From Microcystis viridis FACHB-1342 (GTDB taxonomy: Bacteria; Cyanobacteriota; Cyanobacteriia; Cyanobacteriales; Microcystaceae), in the NCBI RefSeq assembly GCF_014698335.1, contig NZ_JACJSV010000027.1:1-54881 (forward strand): a stretch of DNA of 54,881 nt, in the 5' to 3' direction. Shown piece after piece: positions 44,993-54,346 of this stretch. Made by a program: the position numbers and the translations under genes. The stretch's first letter is position 1; the number at the start of each line of letters is the position of its first letter. The notes beneath the pieces were generated by a model that was not told the origin of the DNA, made no database searches, and worked only from the letters and a program-made list of their open reading frames with translations.

Positions 44993-46231
44993 TTAATTAA
45001 CTTCTAACCCCGGAATGCTTAACTGTTCAGTTTTTGGCTGTGTTTCCCCCAGATAATCCCCTTGCAACATATTAATTAAACAGCCACCAAGATGATAGGC
45101 CATATTCACGGGAACAGCGTTACCAATCTGTCGATATTGAGAGGTTAAATTACCGGTAAATTGCCAATCATCGGGGAAGGACTGCACTCGTGCATATTCT
45201 CTCACAGTCAGAGGACGAGTTTCTTGGGGATGACATCTTTCTGTTTGGGTTTGTGCCGGACTACAGGTAATAGTTAAAGCTGGTTCATCCCAAGATAATC
45301 TTTTAGCATATCCTGTCCGTCCGCCGTGATTTTTGAGACTATTTTTCATATATTCTTTTTGAATATCCATCGGCAAATTACGCCAATTTCCTCCTGGGGG
45401 AACTAAGGACATAATCTCTTTTTTTCTTTCTTTATATTCTACTCCTAGAGAAGTTGGACAATTCTCTAAGGCTTTTTTCAGAGAAATAGTATAATTTTTA
45501 TATTGGGGAAAAATGGGTTTAATATTTAGGTCTTGACGGGTGGCAATAATAATTAATCTTTCTCTTTTTTGGGGAACATCAAGAAATTGAGCCGATAAAA
45601 CTTGATAAGCAGCATAATAACCGATTTCCTGTAAAGCTTGCAGCATTAATTGCAGAGTTTCTCCTTTTTTATTGCTTAATAATCCTCGAACATTTTCGGC
45701 TATAGCGATTTTAGGTTGCACTTCCTGTAAACAACGAGCAAATTCAAAAAATAGGCTTCCTCTCAAATCTTCTAATCCTTTTCCTAACCCAGCATAACTA
45801 AAAGGTTGGCAGGGAAAACCTCCAGCTATAACATCTATTTTGTCTCTAAAATCGGAAAATTTAAGCTTTTTTATGTCTTGATTTATAACATTCCATTGCG
45901 GTCGATTGAGTCTTAAAGTATTAACACAATCTTGATTAATTTCCACCAGTAATTGGGTTTTTAGTCCCGCATTTTCTAAACCTAAAGCCATACCACCACA
46001 GCCAGCAAATAATTCAATAACCGTGTAATTAGTTGGCTCAACAGTTTGTAAAATTCTCAATTCTCTGGGGGATTGGTTATTTTTAAGATTGGTTAATTGC
46101 TCGAGATCAAATAACCAATCAACTTGATTGATTTTCTGACCTTTGATTAATTTTTTCTTTTGCCATGTTAGTATTTCTGCGGTAGTTACACCGAGAATAT
46201 TAGCGGCTTTTTGTAGATTTACCTGAGTCAT
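44993..46231 (-). CDS. DNA (cytosine-5) methyltransferase
   Basis: This has 412 residues from ATG 46231-46229. All main m5C motifs are present: I (VIELFAGCGGMALGLENAGL), IV with the catalytic Cys (GGFPCQPFSYAG), VI (AENVRGLL), VIII (PQKRERLIIIA), and IX-X (RQIGNAVPVNMA). The first 75 residues add a small helix-turn-helix-like part (LQKAANILGVTTAEILTWQ), perhaps a regulator of its own gene as in some m5C enzymes. It would methylate cytosine at the 5 position in a site I cannot predict. It groups with a 71-residue unknown and a second methyltransferase, pointing to a restriction-modification locus. Confidence 0.95.
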   Translation of the reverse strand: MTQVNLQKAANILGVTTAEILTWQKKKLIKGQKINQVDWLFDLEQLTNLKNNQSPRELRILQTVEPTNYTVIELFAGCGGMALGLENAGLKTQLLVEINQDCVNTLRLNRPQWNVINQDIKKLKFSDFRDKIDVIAGGFPCQPFSYAGLGKGLEDLRGSLFFEFARCLQEVQPKIAIAENVRGLLSNKKGETLQLMLQALQEIGYYAAYQVLSAQFLDVPQKRERLIIIATRQDLNIKPIFPQYKNYTISLKKALENCPTSLGVEYKERKKEIMSLVPPGGNWRNLPMDIQKEYMKNSLKNHGGRTGYAKRLSWDEPALTITCSPAQTQTERCHPQETRPLTVREYARVQSFPDDWQFTGNLTSQYRQIGNAVPVNMAYHLGGCLINMLQGDYLGETQPKTEQLSIPGLEVN

Positions 46232-46279
46232 AACCAATAATTAGCAACTTATCTACATCTCTACTATACATCAAAGTAG

Positions 46280-46495
46280 CTAAACTTGATAAAGTTCTTT
46301 TTCGATTTTCCTGACTGTCATCTTTAACTTATTCAGGATAGTTTCATAGATAAAATCATCAATTAGACGACAAATTTGATAAGTATCTACCAAGTCATGA
46401 GTAACAAAGGTAGGAATTTTGAGCGAAGGTTTCTGTAAATTAATTTCTTCTAATAATTGGGTCAAGTTATGGCGATAAGAGTATAAATAGCTCAT
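46280..46495 (-). CDS. Small unknown protein between two methyltransferase genes
   Basis: This has 71 residues from ATG 46495-46493. It is rich in Leu, Ile and charged residues and probably helical (LTQLLEEINLQKPSLKIPTFVTHDLVDTYQICRLIDDFIYETI). No motif of a nuclease or DNA-binding control protein is obvious. The 49-bp gap to the cytosine methyltransferase and the shared strand suggest one operon. It could be a specificity or helper subunit or the relic of a restriction enzyme. I do not recognise a family. Confidence 0.5.
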   Translation of the reverse strand: MSYLYSYRHNLTQLLEEINLQKPSLKIPTFVTHDLVDTYQICRLIDDFIYETILNKLKMTVRKIEKELYQV

Positions 46496-46612
46496 TATAG
46501 TTAGTTGCTGGGTTGGGATTGTTTACTGTTTAATTACAACTATAGCAATAGTCAATAAATTGTGAAAAAGCATCAAATCTTTTCAATTCGTTAAAATTAA
46601 ATATTAACAGGG

Positions 46613-47791
46613 TCAAATATATAATCTCTTATCTAAAATTGGTGTTTTTTGAATATTATTGACTTTGGCAATTGCTGATTCTAAACATAGCTGGTTTTCT
46701 GAAGATACAAACAGCCTATTGCTTTCCAATACCTCAAATGCTACCTCTCTAGAAATTTGTTCTATTACCTCTTGGCTAACTTGATTATTTAAGTTAATAA
46801 AATTAATTATATCCTCTATAATAACTTTACCAAATTTATTCTTAAATTTTCTTTTTTGTCTTAATACTTTCTGGAATAGCTTGGTTTTGACACCTATTTT
46901 TTCAATAATATCAGCATTATAAAAAGGTACGCCAAGAACGTTAGATTCTTGTCCTACAATTAAAACAATTCTTGCTTGCTGCTTGCTGACTCTTGCCAGT
47001 TCCTTTAAAATGTCACCCATATCTAAACAGTATTGTACTACAGTGTAGAAACGATTACTCCTATTTGCTCTATTAGAGCCAATTTCTGACTTGGCTATCT
47101 TGAGTAAATCCCATCCTAAGATTTCAGCAGATTGACGATAATTTTGATGGTAATTAAAAACATTTATATAGGGTGGAGAAGTCACAACAAAATCTATCTG
47201 ATTATTTTTTAGTGGTAGAGAACGAGCATCAGATAATCCAACCCTGATCGGCTTTTGAGAGTAAGGTAGCTTAGTAATTATATTACTAAGATGTAAAAAT
47301 TTTTTCTGAATAAATTCCTGAGTAATTTTATTGTTACACACATCAAGAAGGATTACCAAAGCATCAAATAAAACCTTTGACCGATCCGGTAGCATATTCC
47401 TAGTATTTTGCAATTTATCTACTAAATTTTCTACTTGATCACTGACTTCAAAAATTCTCAAAGGAAATTCTTGATCGACGATATTTCTCAGGTTTTTAAG
47501 AACTTCTTTTTTTTGAGAATCATTGATAAATTCATAGGTATGACTCATGATATAAGCAGCGGGATTAATCTCAAATCCATAAGCTTCTAGGGATAAATAA
47601 CTTGCCTCTAGTAAAACAGTTCCGCTACCCACAAAAGGATCGAGAATGACCGAATTAGATGGGCAATAGAAACTTAAAATAGTCTCTATCAGTTGGGGCG
47701 AAAACTGACCTCGCCAAACAAATAAATTGGCTCTAGTTTTCTCAATAATGTCAAGTTTTTCTTGGGGTATAGGTTGATCAAAATCTGGCAA
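46613..47791 (-). CDS. DNA methyltransferase of the amino-group (N4-cytosine or N6-adenine) class
   Basis: This has 392 residues starting at TTG 47791-47789, chosen because AGGGAG lies about 8 bases upstream and no ATG gives the conserved N-terminus. The SAM-binding motif SVILDPFVGSGTVLLEAS (near 48-64) comes before the catalytic FVVTSPPYINVFNYHQN (near 205), the alpha-like order. TSPPY fits N4-cytosine or N6-adenine methylation. The C-terminal third (FQKVLRQKRKFKNKFGK) is Lys-rich and could contact DNA. With the m5C enzyme next door it resembles systems with one methyltransferase per strand or per site. No nuclease gene is visible in the 2.8-kb locus. Confidence 0.9.
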   Translation of the reverse strand: MPDFDQPIPQEKLDIIEKTRANLFVWRGQFSPQLIETILSFYCPSNSVILDPFVGSGTVLLEASYLSLEAYGFEINPAAYIMSHTYEFINDSQKKEVLKNLRNIVDQEFPLRIFEVSDQVENLVDKLQNTRNMLPDRSKVLFDALVILLDVCNNKITQEFIQKKFLHLSNIITKLPYSQKPIRVGLSDARSLPLKNNQIDFVVTSPPYINVFNYHQNYRQSAEILGWDLLKIAKSEIGSNRANRSNRFYTVVQYCLDMGDILKELARVSKQQARIVLIVGQESNVLGVPFYNADIIEKIGVKTKLFQKVLRQKRKFKNKFGKVIIEDIINFINLNNQVSQEVIEQISREVAFEVLESNRLFVSSENQLCLESAIAKVNNIQKTPILDKRLYI

Positions 47792-47901
47792 CTTTCAATC
47801 TCCCTCTATTGCTAAAATCAAAATTCAAGTTCTACTTTATCTAGAGAACAAACACTATAAAATGTCGGGGCTGAACAGGGTTCAACCCCCTCAATATTTT
47901 C

Positions 47902-48888
47902 CTACTTGCGTCCCAGAACTGTATATTTAAAATTCATCGGGCCGGTATAACCGGAAATCTCCGCTAATTTCTCTAATCTTTGGGTTCCCGAATATTCTTG
48001 ACCCTTAATAATCCAAGTGGGGAAACCTTTAATTCCGGCATCGCGACAAGCTTGGGGATTACCATTAACCCCTTGGGGATCGCATTCGATATAAACCCCT
48101 TCTTTTTTGAGGATTTCTCCCGCTTCCTTACCAAATAACTGTTTTTGATCGTAACAGTGGGGACACCAAAAAGCCCCGTATTCTTTCGCACCAATTGCTT
48201 TTAAATGTTGAGCCAGGGCAATTTCTGCCTCTCCCGAAACCGTGGTTACTTCCCAACCGTAGGGAGGTGTAGCAGCTGTCATTGGCCGGGTAATTTCTTC
48301 TTTTCCTCCTGTCACCGTCGGGGAATTTACTCCCGCATAAACCGCTAAAGTTCCCACCAAAGTAACCATGGCCACCACAACCATCGGCAGTATAATTTGT
48401 CCTAAACCTTCCCATTCACGACCGACAATTGTGAGAATTAATAAAGTTAAAGCGAACAAAGCCGAAGTGATGCAGTAGGGACACAATTCCCTTAATTCCG
48501 TGGCTAGAATATACATTAAATAACCACTAAATACCGCCATCGCCGTCGCCCCCGCTAACAGCAATAACCAAGTATTATTTTCTAAACTTTTGCGGAGATT
48601 TTTCTGAGTTTCCCCATTAATAAATAGAGGACTGAGGGCAAAAACCGCCATGGCAATATAGGCCAAAAAACCGAACAAACTCAAGGGCAGCCCGAAAACC
48701 GTAGCGTAGGGACTATTAAGCACACCAGTACAACCAGCCCCATCACTAGCCCCGGCGGTACAGGCTGCAGCCCCTCCCATCAGTTTGGTAATGGTTAAAT
48801 AGCCGGTCAGAATCGCTCCCACGATCGAAATGCTCGCAATTAGAGGCCGGGAGTAGCGATGAATCCAAGGTACAGAACGACGACGCAT
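47902..48888 (-). CDS. VKOR-thioredoxin fusion (disulfide-bond formation)
   Basis: This has 328 residues. The membrane part is a vitamin K epoxide reductase homologue. It has a loop pair Cys43 and Cys53 (CTAGASDGAGC) and the quinone-side CPYC at 135-138, with four or five helices. It is followed by a thioredoxin-like domain with CPHC at 241-244 (GAFWCPHCYDQKQLF). In cyanobacteria this fused protein makes disulfides in lumenal or periplasmic proteins and passes electrons to quinone. Both halves are intact. It lies 178 bp downstream of btpA on the same strand. Confidence 0.95.
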   Translation of the reverse strand: MRRRSVPWIHRYSRPLIASISIVGAILTGYLTITKLMGGAAACTAGASDGAGCTGVLNSPYATVFGLPLSLFGFLAYIAMAVFALSPLFINGETQKNLRKSLENNTWLLLLAGATAMAVFSGYLMYILATELRELCPYCITSALFALTLLILTIVGREWEGLGQIILPMVVVAMVTLVGTLAVYAGVNSPTVTGGKEEITRPMTAATPPYGWEVTTVSGEAEIALAQHLKAIGAKEYGAFWCPHCYDQKQLFGKEAGEILKKEGVYIECDPQGVNGNPQACRDAGIKGFPTWIIKGQEYSGTQRLEKLAEISGYTGPMNFKYTVLGRK

Positions 48889-49065
48889 AATATTATTTAG
48901 ATTAAATTACAGCAGAATTCAGGAGTCAGGAGTCAGGAGAGAAATCTAAATGTACTTTGTTGAAAGGAAAAATTCCCTAACCATATTGTGTTAATTAGGA
49001 CGTTTTCAATTCCTAAAAACTTAGGATAGCTATCCCCTGAAACTATCCGCCATTCTAGCAAGGGG

Positions 49066-49917
49066 TTATGTGGACAGAGGCAAAGAAGGGAGAGAATTAT
49101 TAATTTTTGCCTTTTGATCGTTGATCTGCCGGGCCGTTTCCACAAATTGCGACACCCGGATCGGATCCACCGGTTCAGTAATTTTGCCATGACGCTTGAG
49201 GGAACTAGCCACGATCACCCCATCAGCAGCCAGCAGCAACTGCCCGATATTGTCCAAATCAGCCCCGCTGCCGATAAAAACCGGTGTTCCCTTGGCCGCC
49301 GCCACTGCCAGTTCCAAATCCTCAAAACTGGGGGGGCTACCGGTAGCCCAACCAGAGAGGATCACCCCGTCTGCCAGTCCCCGTTCGATCGTATCTTGCA
49401 CCGCCGTGGTCAGATTAGGGGTTCCCAAGGGGCGGGCGTGTTTAACCAAAACATCCGCTAAAATTTTGACCTCAGACCCCAATTCGCGGCGATAACGCAG
49501 GAGTTCGTGGGCCTGACCCTCAATAATGCCCTGATCGGTAGCCATAACCCCCGTTAGCACATTAACCCGAATAAATTGGGCATTGACACAGGTAGCGATC
49601 GCTAAAGCACTATGGGCATCATTGCGGAGAACATTAAGACCAATCGGTAAGACCACCAGATTTTTAATGCGATCAACAATTAAAGTCATGGCACTAACCA
49701 CGGCGGGATCCACCTGTTGCTTAGTAAAGGGGGCATCAAAAAAATTCTCGATAATCAAACCATCAACACCACCGGCAGCCAAAGCCGTCGCCTCCTGTTC
49801 AGCCCGCTCGATCACCGTCTTGAGACTGCCACCCCAACGGGGGGAAGTGGGCAGGGGGGCGAGATGAACCACGCCAATAATCGGGTTTTTTGTCTTGAAA
49901 GTTGCAATTAAGTTCAC
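49066..49917 (-). CDS. btpA: BtpA-family protein (photosystem I biogenesis)
   Basis: About 283 residues if it starts at GTG 49917-49915 (MNLIATFKTKNPIIGVVHL); the frame is open to another GTG at 49959. It is a TIM-barrel protein of the BtpA/SgcQ family. It has IIGVVHLAPLPTSPRWGGS, GVDGLIIENFFDAPF, FIRVNVLTGVMATDQGIIEG and a C-terminal phosphate-binding-like GTPVFIGSGADLDN. BtpA is needed for stable photosystem I in Synechocystis, acting at the thylakoid membrane; its chemical activity is not established. It is divergent from rimO, with the shared promoter region at 49960-50098. Confidence 0.92.
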   Translation of the reverse strand: MNLIATFKTKNPIIGVVHLAPLPTSPRWGGSLKTVIERAEQEATALAAGGVDGLIIENFFDAPFTKQQVDPAVVSAMTLIVDRIKNLVVLPIGLNVLRNDAHSALAIATCVNAQFIRVNVLTGVMATDQGIIEGQAHELLRYRRELGSEVKILADVLVKHARPLGTPNLTTAVQDTIERGLADGVILSGWATGSPPSFEDLELAVAAAKGTPVFIGSGADLDNIGQLLLAADGVIVASSLKRHGKITEPVDPIRVSQFVETARQINDQKAKINNSLPSLPLST

Positions 49918-50098
49918 AGCGTCTACTACTCTTAGCGTCCCCAACCATGCGCCGCTCACCCATTTTAACAGGGTGAAGGCCTACCCACGGTTCCACGGGG
50001 GGGAAATTATTTTAACTGCTAATGATTTTATCAATTCCGGAATCCGTTAAAATGTCTTAACATTAGAGAAGTTTAAGATTTGGTTGATACTCGATCGC

Positions 50099-51412
50099 AT
50101 GGGCAATAAGCCAACCATCGCTATCTCACACCTAGGCTGTGAGAAAAACCGGATCGACTCCGAGCATATGTTAGGACTGCTGGCCAAGGCCGGCTATCCC
50201 GTAGATAATGACGAGGAGTTGGCCGATTACGTTATCGTTAATACCTGTAGTTTCATTCAAGCAGCTAGAGAAGAATCCGTTCGCACCCTCGTGGAACTGG
50301 CGGAAGCTAATAAAAAAATTATTATCTCCGGCTGTATGGCCCAACATTTCCAAGATGAACTCCTGACGGAATTGCCGGAAGCCGTGGCCATTGTCGGCAC
50401 GGGGGATTATCAGAAAATTGTCGAGATCGTCGAACGGGTAGAGACGGGAGAACGAGTCAAAGAAGTCAGCACCGATCCCACTTTTATCGCCGATGAAAAT
50501 CTGCCCCGTTATCGCACCACCAGCGAGGGAGTCGCCTATCTGCGGGTGGCCGAAGGCTGCGATTATCGCTGTGCTTTCTGCATTATTCCCCACCTGCGCG
50601 GCGATCAGCGATCGAGATCGATCGAGTCCATTGTGGCCGAAGCGCGACAATTGGCCAGCCAAGGGGTGCAAGAATTAATTCTCATTTCGCAAATAACAAC
50701 CAATTATGGGTTAGACTTATATGGCGAACCCAAATTAGCGGAACTCTTGCGAGCGCTGGCAGAAGTCGATATACCTTGGATTCGCGTTCACTACGCTTAC
50801 CCGACCGGGTTAACGCCAAAGGTTATCGAAGCGATCCGAGAGAGCCCGAATGTTTTACCCTATCTAGACTTGCCGCTACAGCATTCCCATCCCGACATCC
50901 TGCGGGGGATGAACCGTCCCTGGCAAGGACGAGTCAACGATGGCATTATCGAGCGGATCAAGCAAGCTATCCCGAACGCGGTTTTACGAACGACTTTTAT
51001 CGTCGGTTTCCCCGGAGAAACCGAGGAACATTTCAGCCATCTGCTGGAATTTGTCAAGCGTCATGAGTTCGATCACGTCGGGGTGTTTACCTTCTCCGCC
51101 GAAGAAGGTACAGCCGCTTTTGGCCTGCCCAATCCAGTGCCACAGGCAATTATGGACGAACGCCGCGAAAGGTTGATGTTAACTCAGCAACCAATCTCGG
51201 AGCGCAAAAATCAAGCTTATATCGGTCAAACTGTCGATGTTCTCATCGAACAGGAAAACCCAGAAACAGGCGAATTAATCGGGCGTTCCGCTCGTTTTTC
51301 CCCAGAAGTAGATGGCTTGGTTTATGTGACAGGGGAGGCGATTCTAGGTGCGATCGTACCAGTCCGAATCACCGCGGCCGATACCTACGATCTCTACGGC
51401 GAAATAGTCTAA
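50099..51412 (+). CDS. rimO: Ribosomal protein S12 methylthiotransferase RimO
   Basis: This has 437 residues from ATG 50099; a TTG five codons upstream is in frame. The N-terminal domain has the cluster cysteines in [19 protein letters not shown] and ISGCMAQ. The radical-SAM core has [11 protein letters not shown] (CxxxCxxC) and [14 protein letters not shown] domain ends the protein ([22 protein letters not shown]). RimO adds a methylthio group to an aspartate of ribosomal protein S12 using two 4Fe-4S clusters. It is followed 41 bp later by crhR; a rimO-crhR operon is known in Synechocystis, and the order here matches. Confidence 0.96.
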   Translation: MGNKPTIAISHLGCEKNRIDSEHMLGLLAKAGYPVDNDEELADYVIVNTCSFIQAAREESVRTLVELAEANKKIIISGCMAQHFQDELLTELPEAVAIVGTGDYQKIVEIVERVETGERVKEVSTDPTFIADENLPRYRTTSEGVAYLRVAEGCDYRCAFCIIPHLRGDQRSRSIESIVAEARQLASQGVQELILISQITTNYGLDLYGEPKLAELLRALAEVDIPWIRVHYAYPTGLTPKVIEAIRESPNVLPYLDLPLQHSHPDILRGMNRPWQGRVNDGIIERIKQAIPNAVLRTTFIVGFPGETEEHFSHLLEFVKRHEFDHVGVFTFSAEEGTAAFGLPNPVPQAIMDERRERLMLTQQPISERKNQAYIGQTVDVLIEQENPETGELIGRSARFSPEVDGLVYVTGEAILGAIVPVRITAADTYDLYGEIV

Positions 51413-51453
51413 TTTTTCGATTTTTCTAATTTAATTCCCACAAAACAACCCTT

Positions 51454-52893
51454 ATGACCACTGGTTTCAACAATTTAGGTTTATCCGATAGCCGTATTCA
51501 ACACCTAGAAACGCTTGGATTCACCACCCCCACGGAAATTCAAACCAAAGCCATCCCTCTCCTTCTAGAAGGGCATGACATGGTAGGAATGTCACAAACG
51601 GGAACCGGCAAAACCGCCGCCTATTCCCTGCCTTTACTGGAACGCATGGACACCAAAAATCCTAACGTTCAAGCTTTAATCCTCACCCCCACCCGGGAAT
51701 TAGCCCAACAGGTGGCCAGCGCCATCAAAGATTTCTCTGATGATCGTCGTCTCTTTATCCTGACAGTCTGTGGTGGTCAATCCATGGAACGTCAGATCCG
51801 CAGTCTGGAAAAAGGTGTCCAGATTGTGGTCGGGACTCCCGGCCGGGTAATCGATCTGCTCGATCGCAAAAAACTCCATCTAGAATCCCTAAACTGGGTA
51901 GTCCTCGATGAAGCGGACGAAATGCTCAGTATGGGTTTTATCGATGATGTTAAGAAAATTCTGCAAGCATCCCCCTCCACCCGTCAAACCGCCTGTTTCT
52001 CGGCAACTATGCCCCGGGAAATCCGCGATTTAATCGCTAATTTCTTGAAATCTCCCGTTTCTGTGACGGTTTCTCAACCCCAGGCCGCTCCTGCTAAGAT
52101 TGAGCAGAAAATTTATCTGATCCCTCGCGGTTGGACGAAATTAAAAGTCCTGCAACCCCTGTTAGAGATCGAACCCCTAGAATCGGCGATTATTTTCGTC
52201 CGCACCAAGCAAACCGCGGCCGAATTAACCAGCAAACTGCAAGAAGCGGGGCAAACGGTGGATGAATACCACGGTAACTTAAGCCAAGTGCAACGGGAAC
52301 GACTGGTGCAACGTTTCCGCGAGGGCAAAATTAAATTAGTGGTAGCCACAGATATCGCGGCCCGCGGTCTAGATGTGGAAAATCTCAGCCACGTTATTAA
52401 CTATGATCTGCCAGATAATGCCGAAACCTATATTCACCGCATTGGCCGCACCGGCCGCGCCGGTAAAACGGGAACTGCTATATCTTTAGTAGAACCGATC
52501 GATCGGCGTTTATTACGTCAGATTGAACAGCGTCTGCGTCAACGTCTGGAATCTAGTCCCATTCCTAGTCGTGCGGAAGTAGAAGCAAAACGTCTGGCCA
52601 AGCTGCAAAATCAGCTAAAAGAGGCTTTATCGGGGGAACGTATGGCTTCTTTCTTGCCTTTAGTGCGGGATTTAAGTGAAGAATACGATCCACAAGCGAT
52701 CGCGGCGGCTGCCCTGCAAATGATCTACGATCAAAATTGTCCCCAGTGGATGAAAACCGATTGGGAAGTTCCCGCAGCGACGAGCAGTAAACCGGTGATT
52801 AATAAAACTCCCCGCAGTGGTGGTAGTAAGTACCCCTCTAAGTCGAATAACCGTCCTTCCCTGGACAAAAAAATCGTCTTTCAAGAACGTTAA
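51454..52893 (+). CDS. crhR: DEAD-box RNA helicase CrhR
   Basis: This has 479 residues. All the motifs are there: Q motif (FTTPTEIQTKAIPLL), I (SQTGTGKTAAY), Ia (TPTRELAQQ), II (VLDEADEML), III (SAT), and VI (HRIGRTGRAGKTG). A C-terminal part follows (AKLQNQLKEALSGERMASFLPLVRDL, then ALQMIYDQNCPQWM) like that of the cyanobacterial redox- and cold-regulated helicase. CrhR unwinds and anneals RNA and is induced by cold in Synechocystis, where it is made from a rimO-crhR transcript. The tail here is shorter and less Arg/Gly-rich than in Synechocystis. A clear terminator follows. Confidence 0.93.
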   Translation: MTTGFNNLGLSDSRIQHLETLGFTTPTEIQTKAIPLLLEGHDMVGMSQTGTGKTAAYSLPLLERMDTKNPNVQALILTPTRELAQQVASAIKDFSDDRRLFILTVCGGQSMERQIRSLEKGVQIVVGTPGRVIDLLDRKKLHLESLNWVVLDEADEMLSMGFIDDVKKILQASPSTRQTACFSATMPREIRDLIANFLKSPVSVTVSQPQAAPAKIEQKIYLIPRGWTKLKVLQPLLEIEPLESAIIFVRTKQTAAELTSKLQEAGQTVDEYHGNLSQVQRERLVQRFREGKIKLVVATDIAARGLDVENLSHVINYDLPDNAETYIHRIGRTGRAGKTGTAISLVEPIDRRLLRQIEQRLRQRLESSPIPSRAEVEAKRLAKLQNQLKEALSGERMASFLPLVRDLSEEYDPQAIAAAALQMIYDQNCPQWMKTDWEVPAATSSKPVINKTPRSGGSKYPSKSNNRPSLDKKIVFQER

Positions 52894-52922
52894 TTTTTAG
52901 TTCTTGAATGGATAACTTTAAG

Positions 52923-52959
52923 AGTTGATAGACCGTTTTGGTTCTATCAACTTTTTTTT
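52923..52959 (+). terminator. Rho-independent terminator of rimO-crhR
   Basis: AGTTGATAGA (52923-52932) pairs perfectly with TCTATCAACT (52943-52952) around a CCGTTTTGGT loop and is followed by a run of T to 52959. It lies 30 bases after the crhR stop. Confidence 0.92.
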
Positions 52960-53116
52960 GTCAGGTAATTTCCCAGTACATCGTCGAAAGCATTCTACAT
53001 AATTTTATAGCTAAACTTTTGATAATTGATTCTAATCAAGTATTTGGGCTTTGTTTGACATTTTTACTGATAATTACCATATAATTGTCTTAAATGAATA
53101 AATTTGAATATTTAAT

Positions 53117-53470
53117 ATGTCGAGTTCGTCAGAACCTTATCGTGGGAGGGTACAAGCTCAAGGAGACGATATCCAGCAAGAGGGTGGATACAGTTGCCCT
53201 TGGGCAAGAAAAAATCCTGTTACTGCTAAAGAAGGATTATTATTTCTTGCTAACATTAAAGGGCAATGCAATCAATTTCAACGAGAGGAACGGAAACAAG
53301 CTTTTAGAAAAGCTGAACGCTTTGTTACAAATGCTAGTGAGCAAGGTGGTGTCACTCCAGAGGCACAACCGCACTCATTTCAGGATTCTAAACGTAAAAC
53401 TAAAAACGCCCGTGTAGATATTGAAATTCGCAGTGGTCTTACCTTTATCCCTTCGCCCCAAACAGAATGA
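53117..53470 (+). CDS. Unknown 117-residue protein
   Basis: I prefer this frame to the overlapping one at 53094 because its TGA overlaps the next ATG (ATGA at 53467-53470), a common sign of translational coupling. The protein is hydrophilic, with GRVQAQGDDIQQEGGYSCPWA near the start, a central charged helix (QFQREERKQAFRKAERFV), and a disordered C-terminal half (GGVTPEAQPHSFQDSKRKTK). No signal peptide, membrane helix or known catalytic motif is seen. I do not recognise a family. It seems to form a two-gene unit with the next protein. Confidence 0.6.
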   Translation: MSSSSEPYRGRVQAQGDDIQQEGGYSCPWARKNPVTAKEGLLFLANIKGQCNQFQREERKQAFRKAERFVTNASEQGGVTPEAQPHSFQDSKRKTKNARVDIEIRSGLTFIPSPQTE

Positions 53471-54267
53471 CAACGATGCTTAGAAGAGTACAACAATTTT
53501 TAGACTCTGGCGATAGTGATAACGCTAGAGAAGAAATTGATAGAGCTTTCGGCAATCTGAGAAGGGTGGATAGTCATGTTAGAGAGTTTGCAGATCTGTT
53601 GGCACTGGGATCGATCAAAGCTTCAGAAATCGGCTTAGGGGTATTGGGACGTAAGCTTCTACAGAATGACAGCGAGATTAACAATGAGGTTGTTTGGTTA
53701 TTTATTGCGTCAATTTTATCTCGCAATAGTATTCCCCCTGATAGTCCATCTAGAATCAGCCTACTTGTTCTTACCGCTTCTGTCAATAGTTGGGAATTAC
53801 CAATTTTTGCGCTTCTTGCCCCTGCCCTCGACGCTTTTTTTAAAGTTAGTCTTGCGGACGGAACCCCTTTAATTGCCGAACAAACTTTTGATTTTTTGGC
53901 CACTTGGGGAAGAATTTATGCGAAAGCACCTCATGTCAAAACGCAGCTTCAAGAACTTCAATCTCTTAGTAATAATCTATTAGAGCAAGTAGATGACTCA
54001 GAGTTAAAAGCTGAATGGTCAGAGGGAATTAATATATTTTTTGAAGAAGCCAGTACAACCAAATATTCAGATAGTAATGTTTTTTATGCTGGTGAAGAAT
54101 TAATTAAAAAAATTTATAATACTCAAAGTTTACAGCGCAATACAGAAGATAAGAATTTGGCAGAGACAAAAGACAAGTTACTCCGATTAGTCACTTCGTC
54201 TCTTGCCACTATTGGAACAGTTCTTGATAGTGATGGAGTCATACTAAATCCGGTTATTAAAAACTGA
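53467..54267 (+). CDS. Unknown 266-residue helical protein
   Basis: The ATG overlaps the stop of the 117-residue gene by four bases. The protein is predicted nearly all helical: NAREEIDRAFGNLRRVDSHVREFADLLALGSIKASEIG, VLGRKLLQ, then longer helices with hydrophobic faces (SLLVLTASVNSWELPIFALLAPALDAFF). This resembles helical-repeat scaffolds, but no named motif stands out. There is no membrane anchor or enzyme signature. The pair lies between crhR and a HEPN gene, a region that looks accessory. Function unknown. Confidence 0.65.
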   Translation: MTTMLRRVQQFLDSGDSDNAREEIDRAFGNLRRVDSHVREFADLLALGSIKASEIGLGVLGRKLLQNDSEINNEVVWLFIASILSRNSIPPDSPSRISLLVLTASVNSWELPIFALLAPALDAFFKVSLADGTPLIAEQTFDFLATWGRIYAKAPHVKTQLQELQSLSNNLLEQVDDSELKAEWSEGINIFFEEASTTKYSDSNVFYAGEELIKKIYNTQSLQRNTEDKNLAETKDKLLRLVTSSLATIGTVLDSDGVILNPVIKN

Positions 54268-54346
54268 TTATTTATTTCCCCTTTTGTCTCTTGCATGAGT
54301 GCCTGTTCTGATATGTAGCGCATACTCAACGGATTTAGTATTAACC

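Noticed and set aside
53094-53417. 107-codon frame MNKFEYLICRV... overlapping the 117-residue gene
   Set aside because: It covers most of the same bases in another frame. The alternative has ATGA coupling to the next gene, so I chose that one; the choice is not certain.
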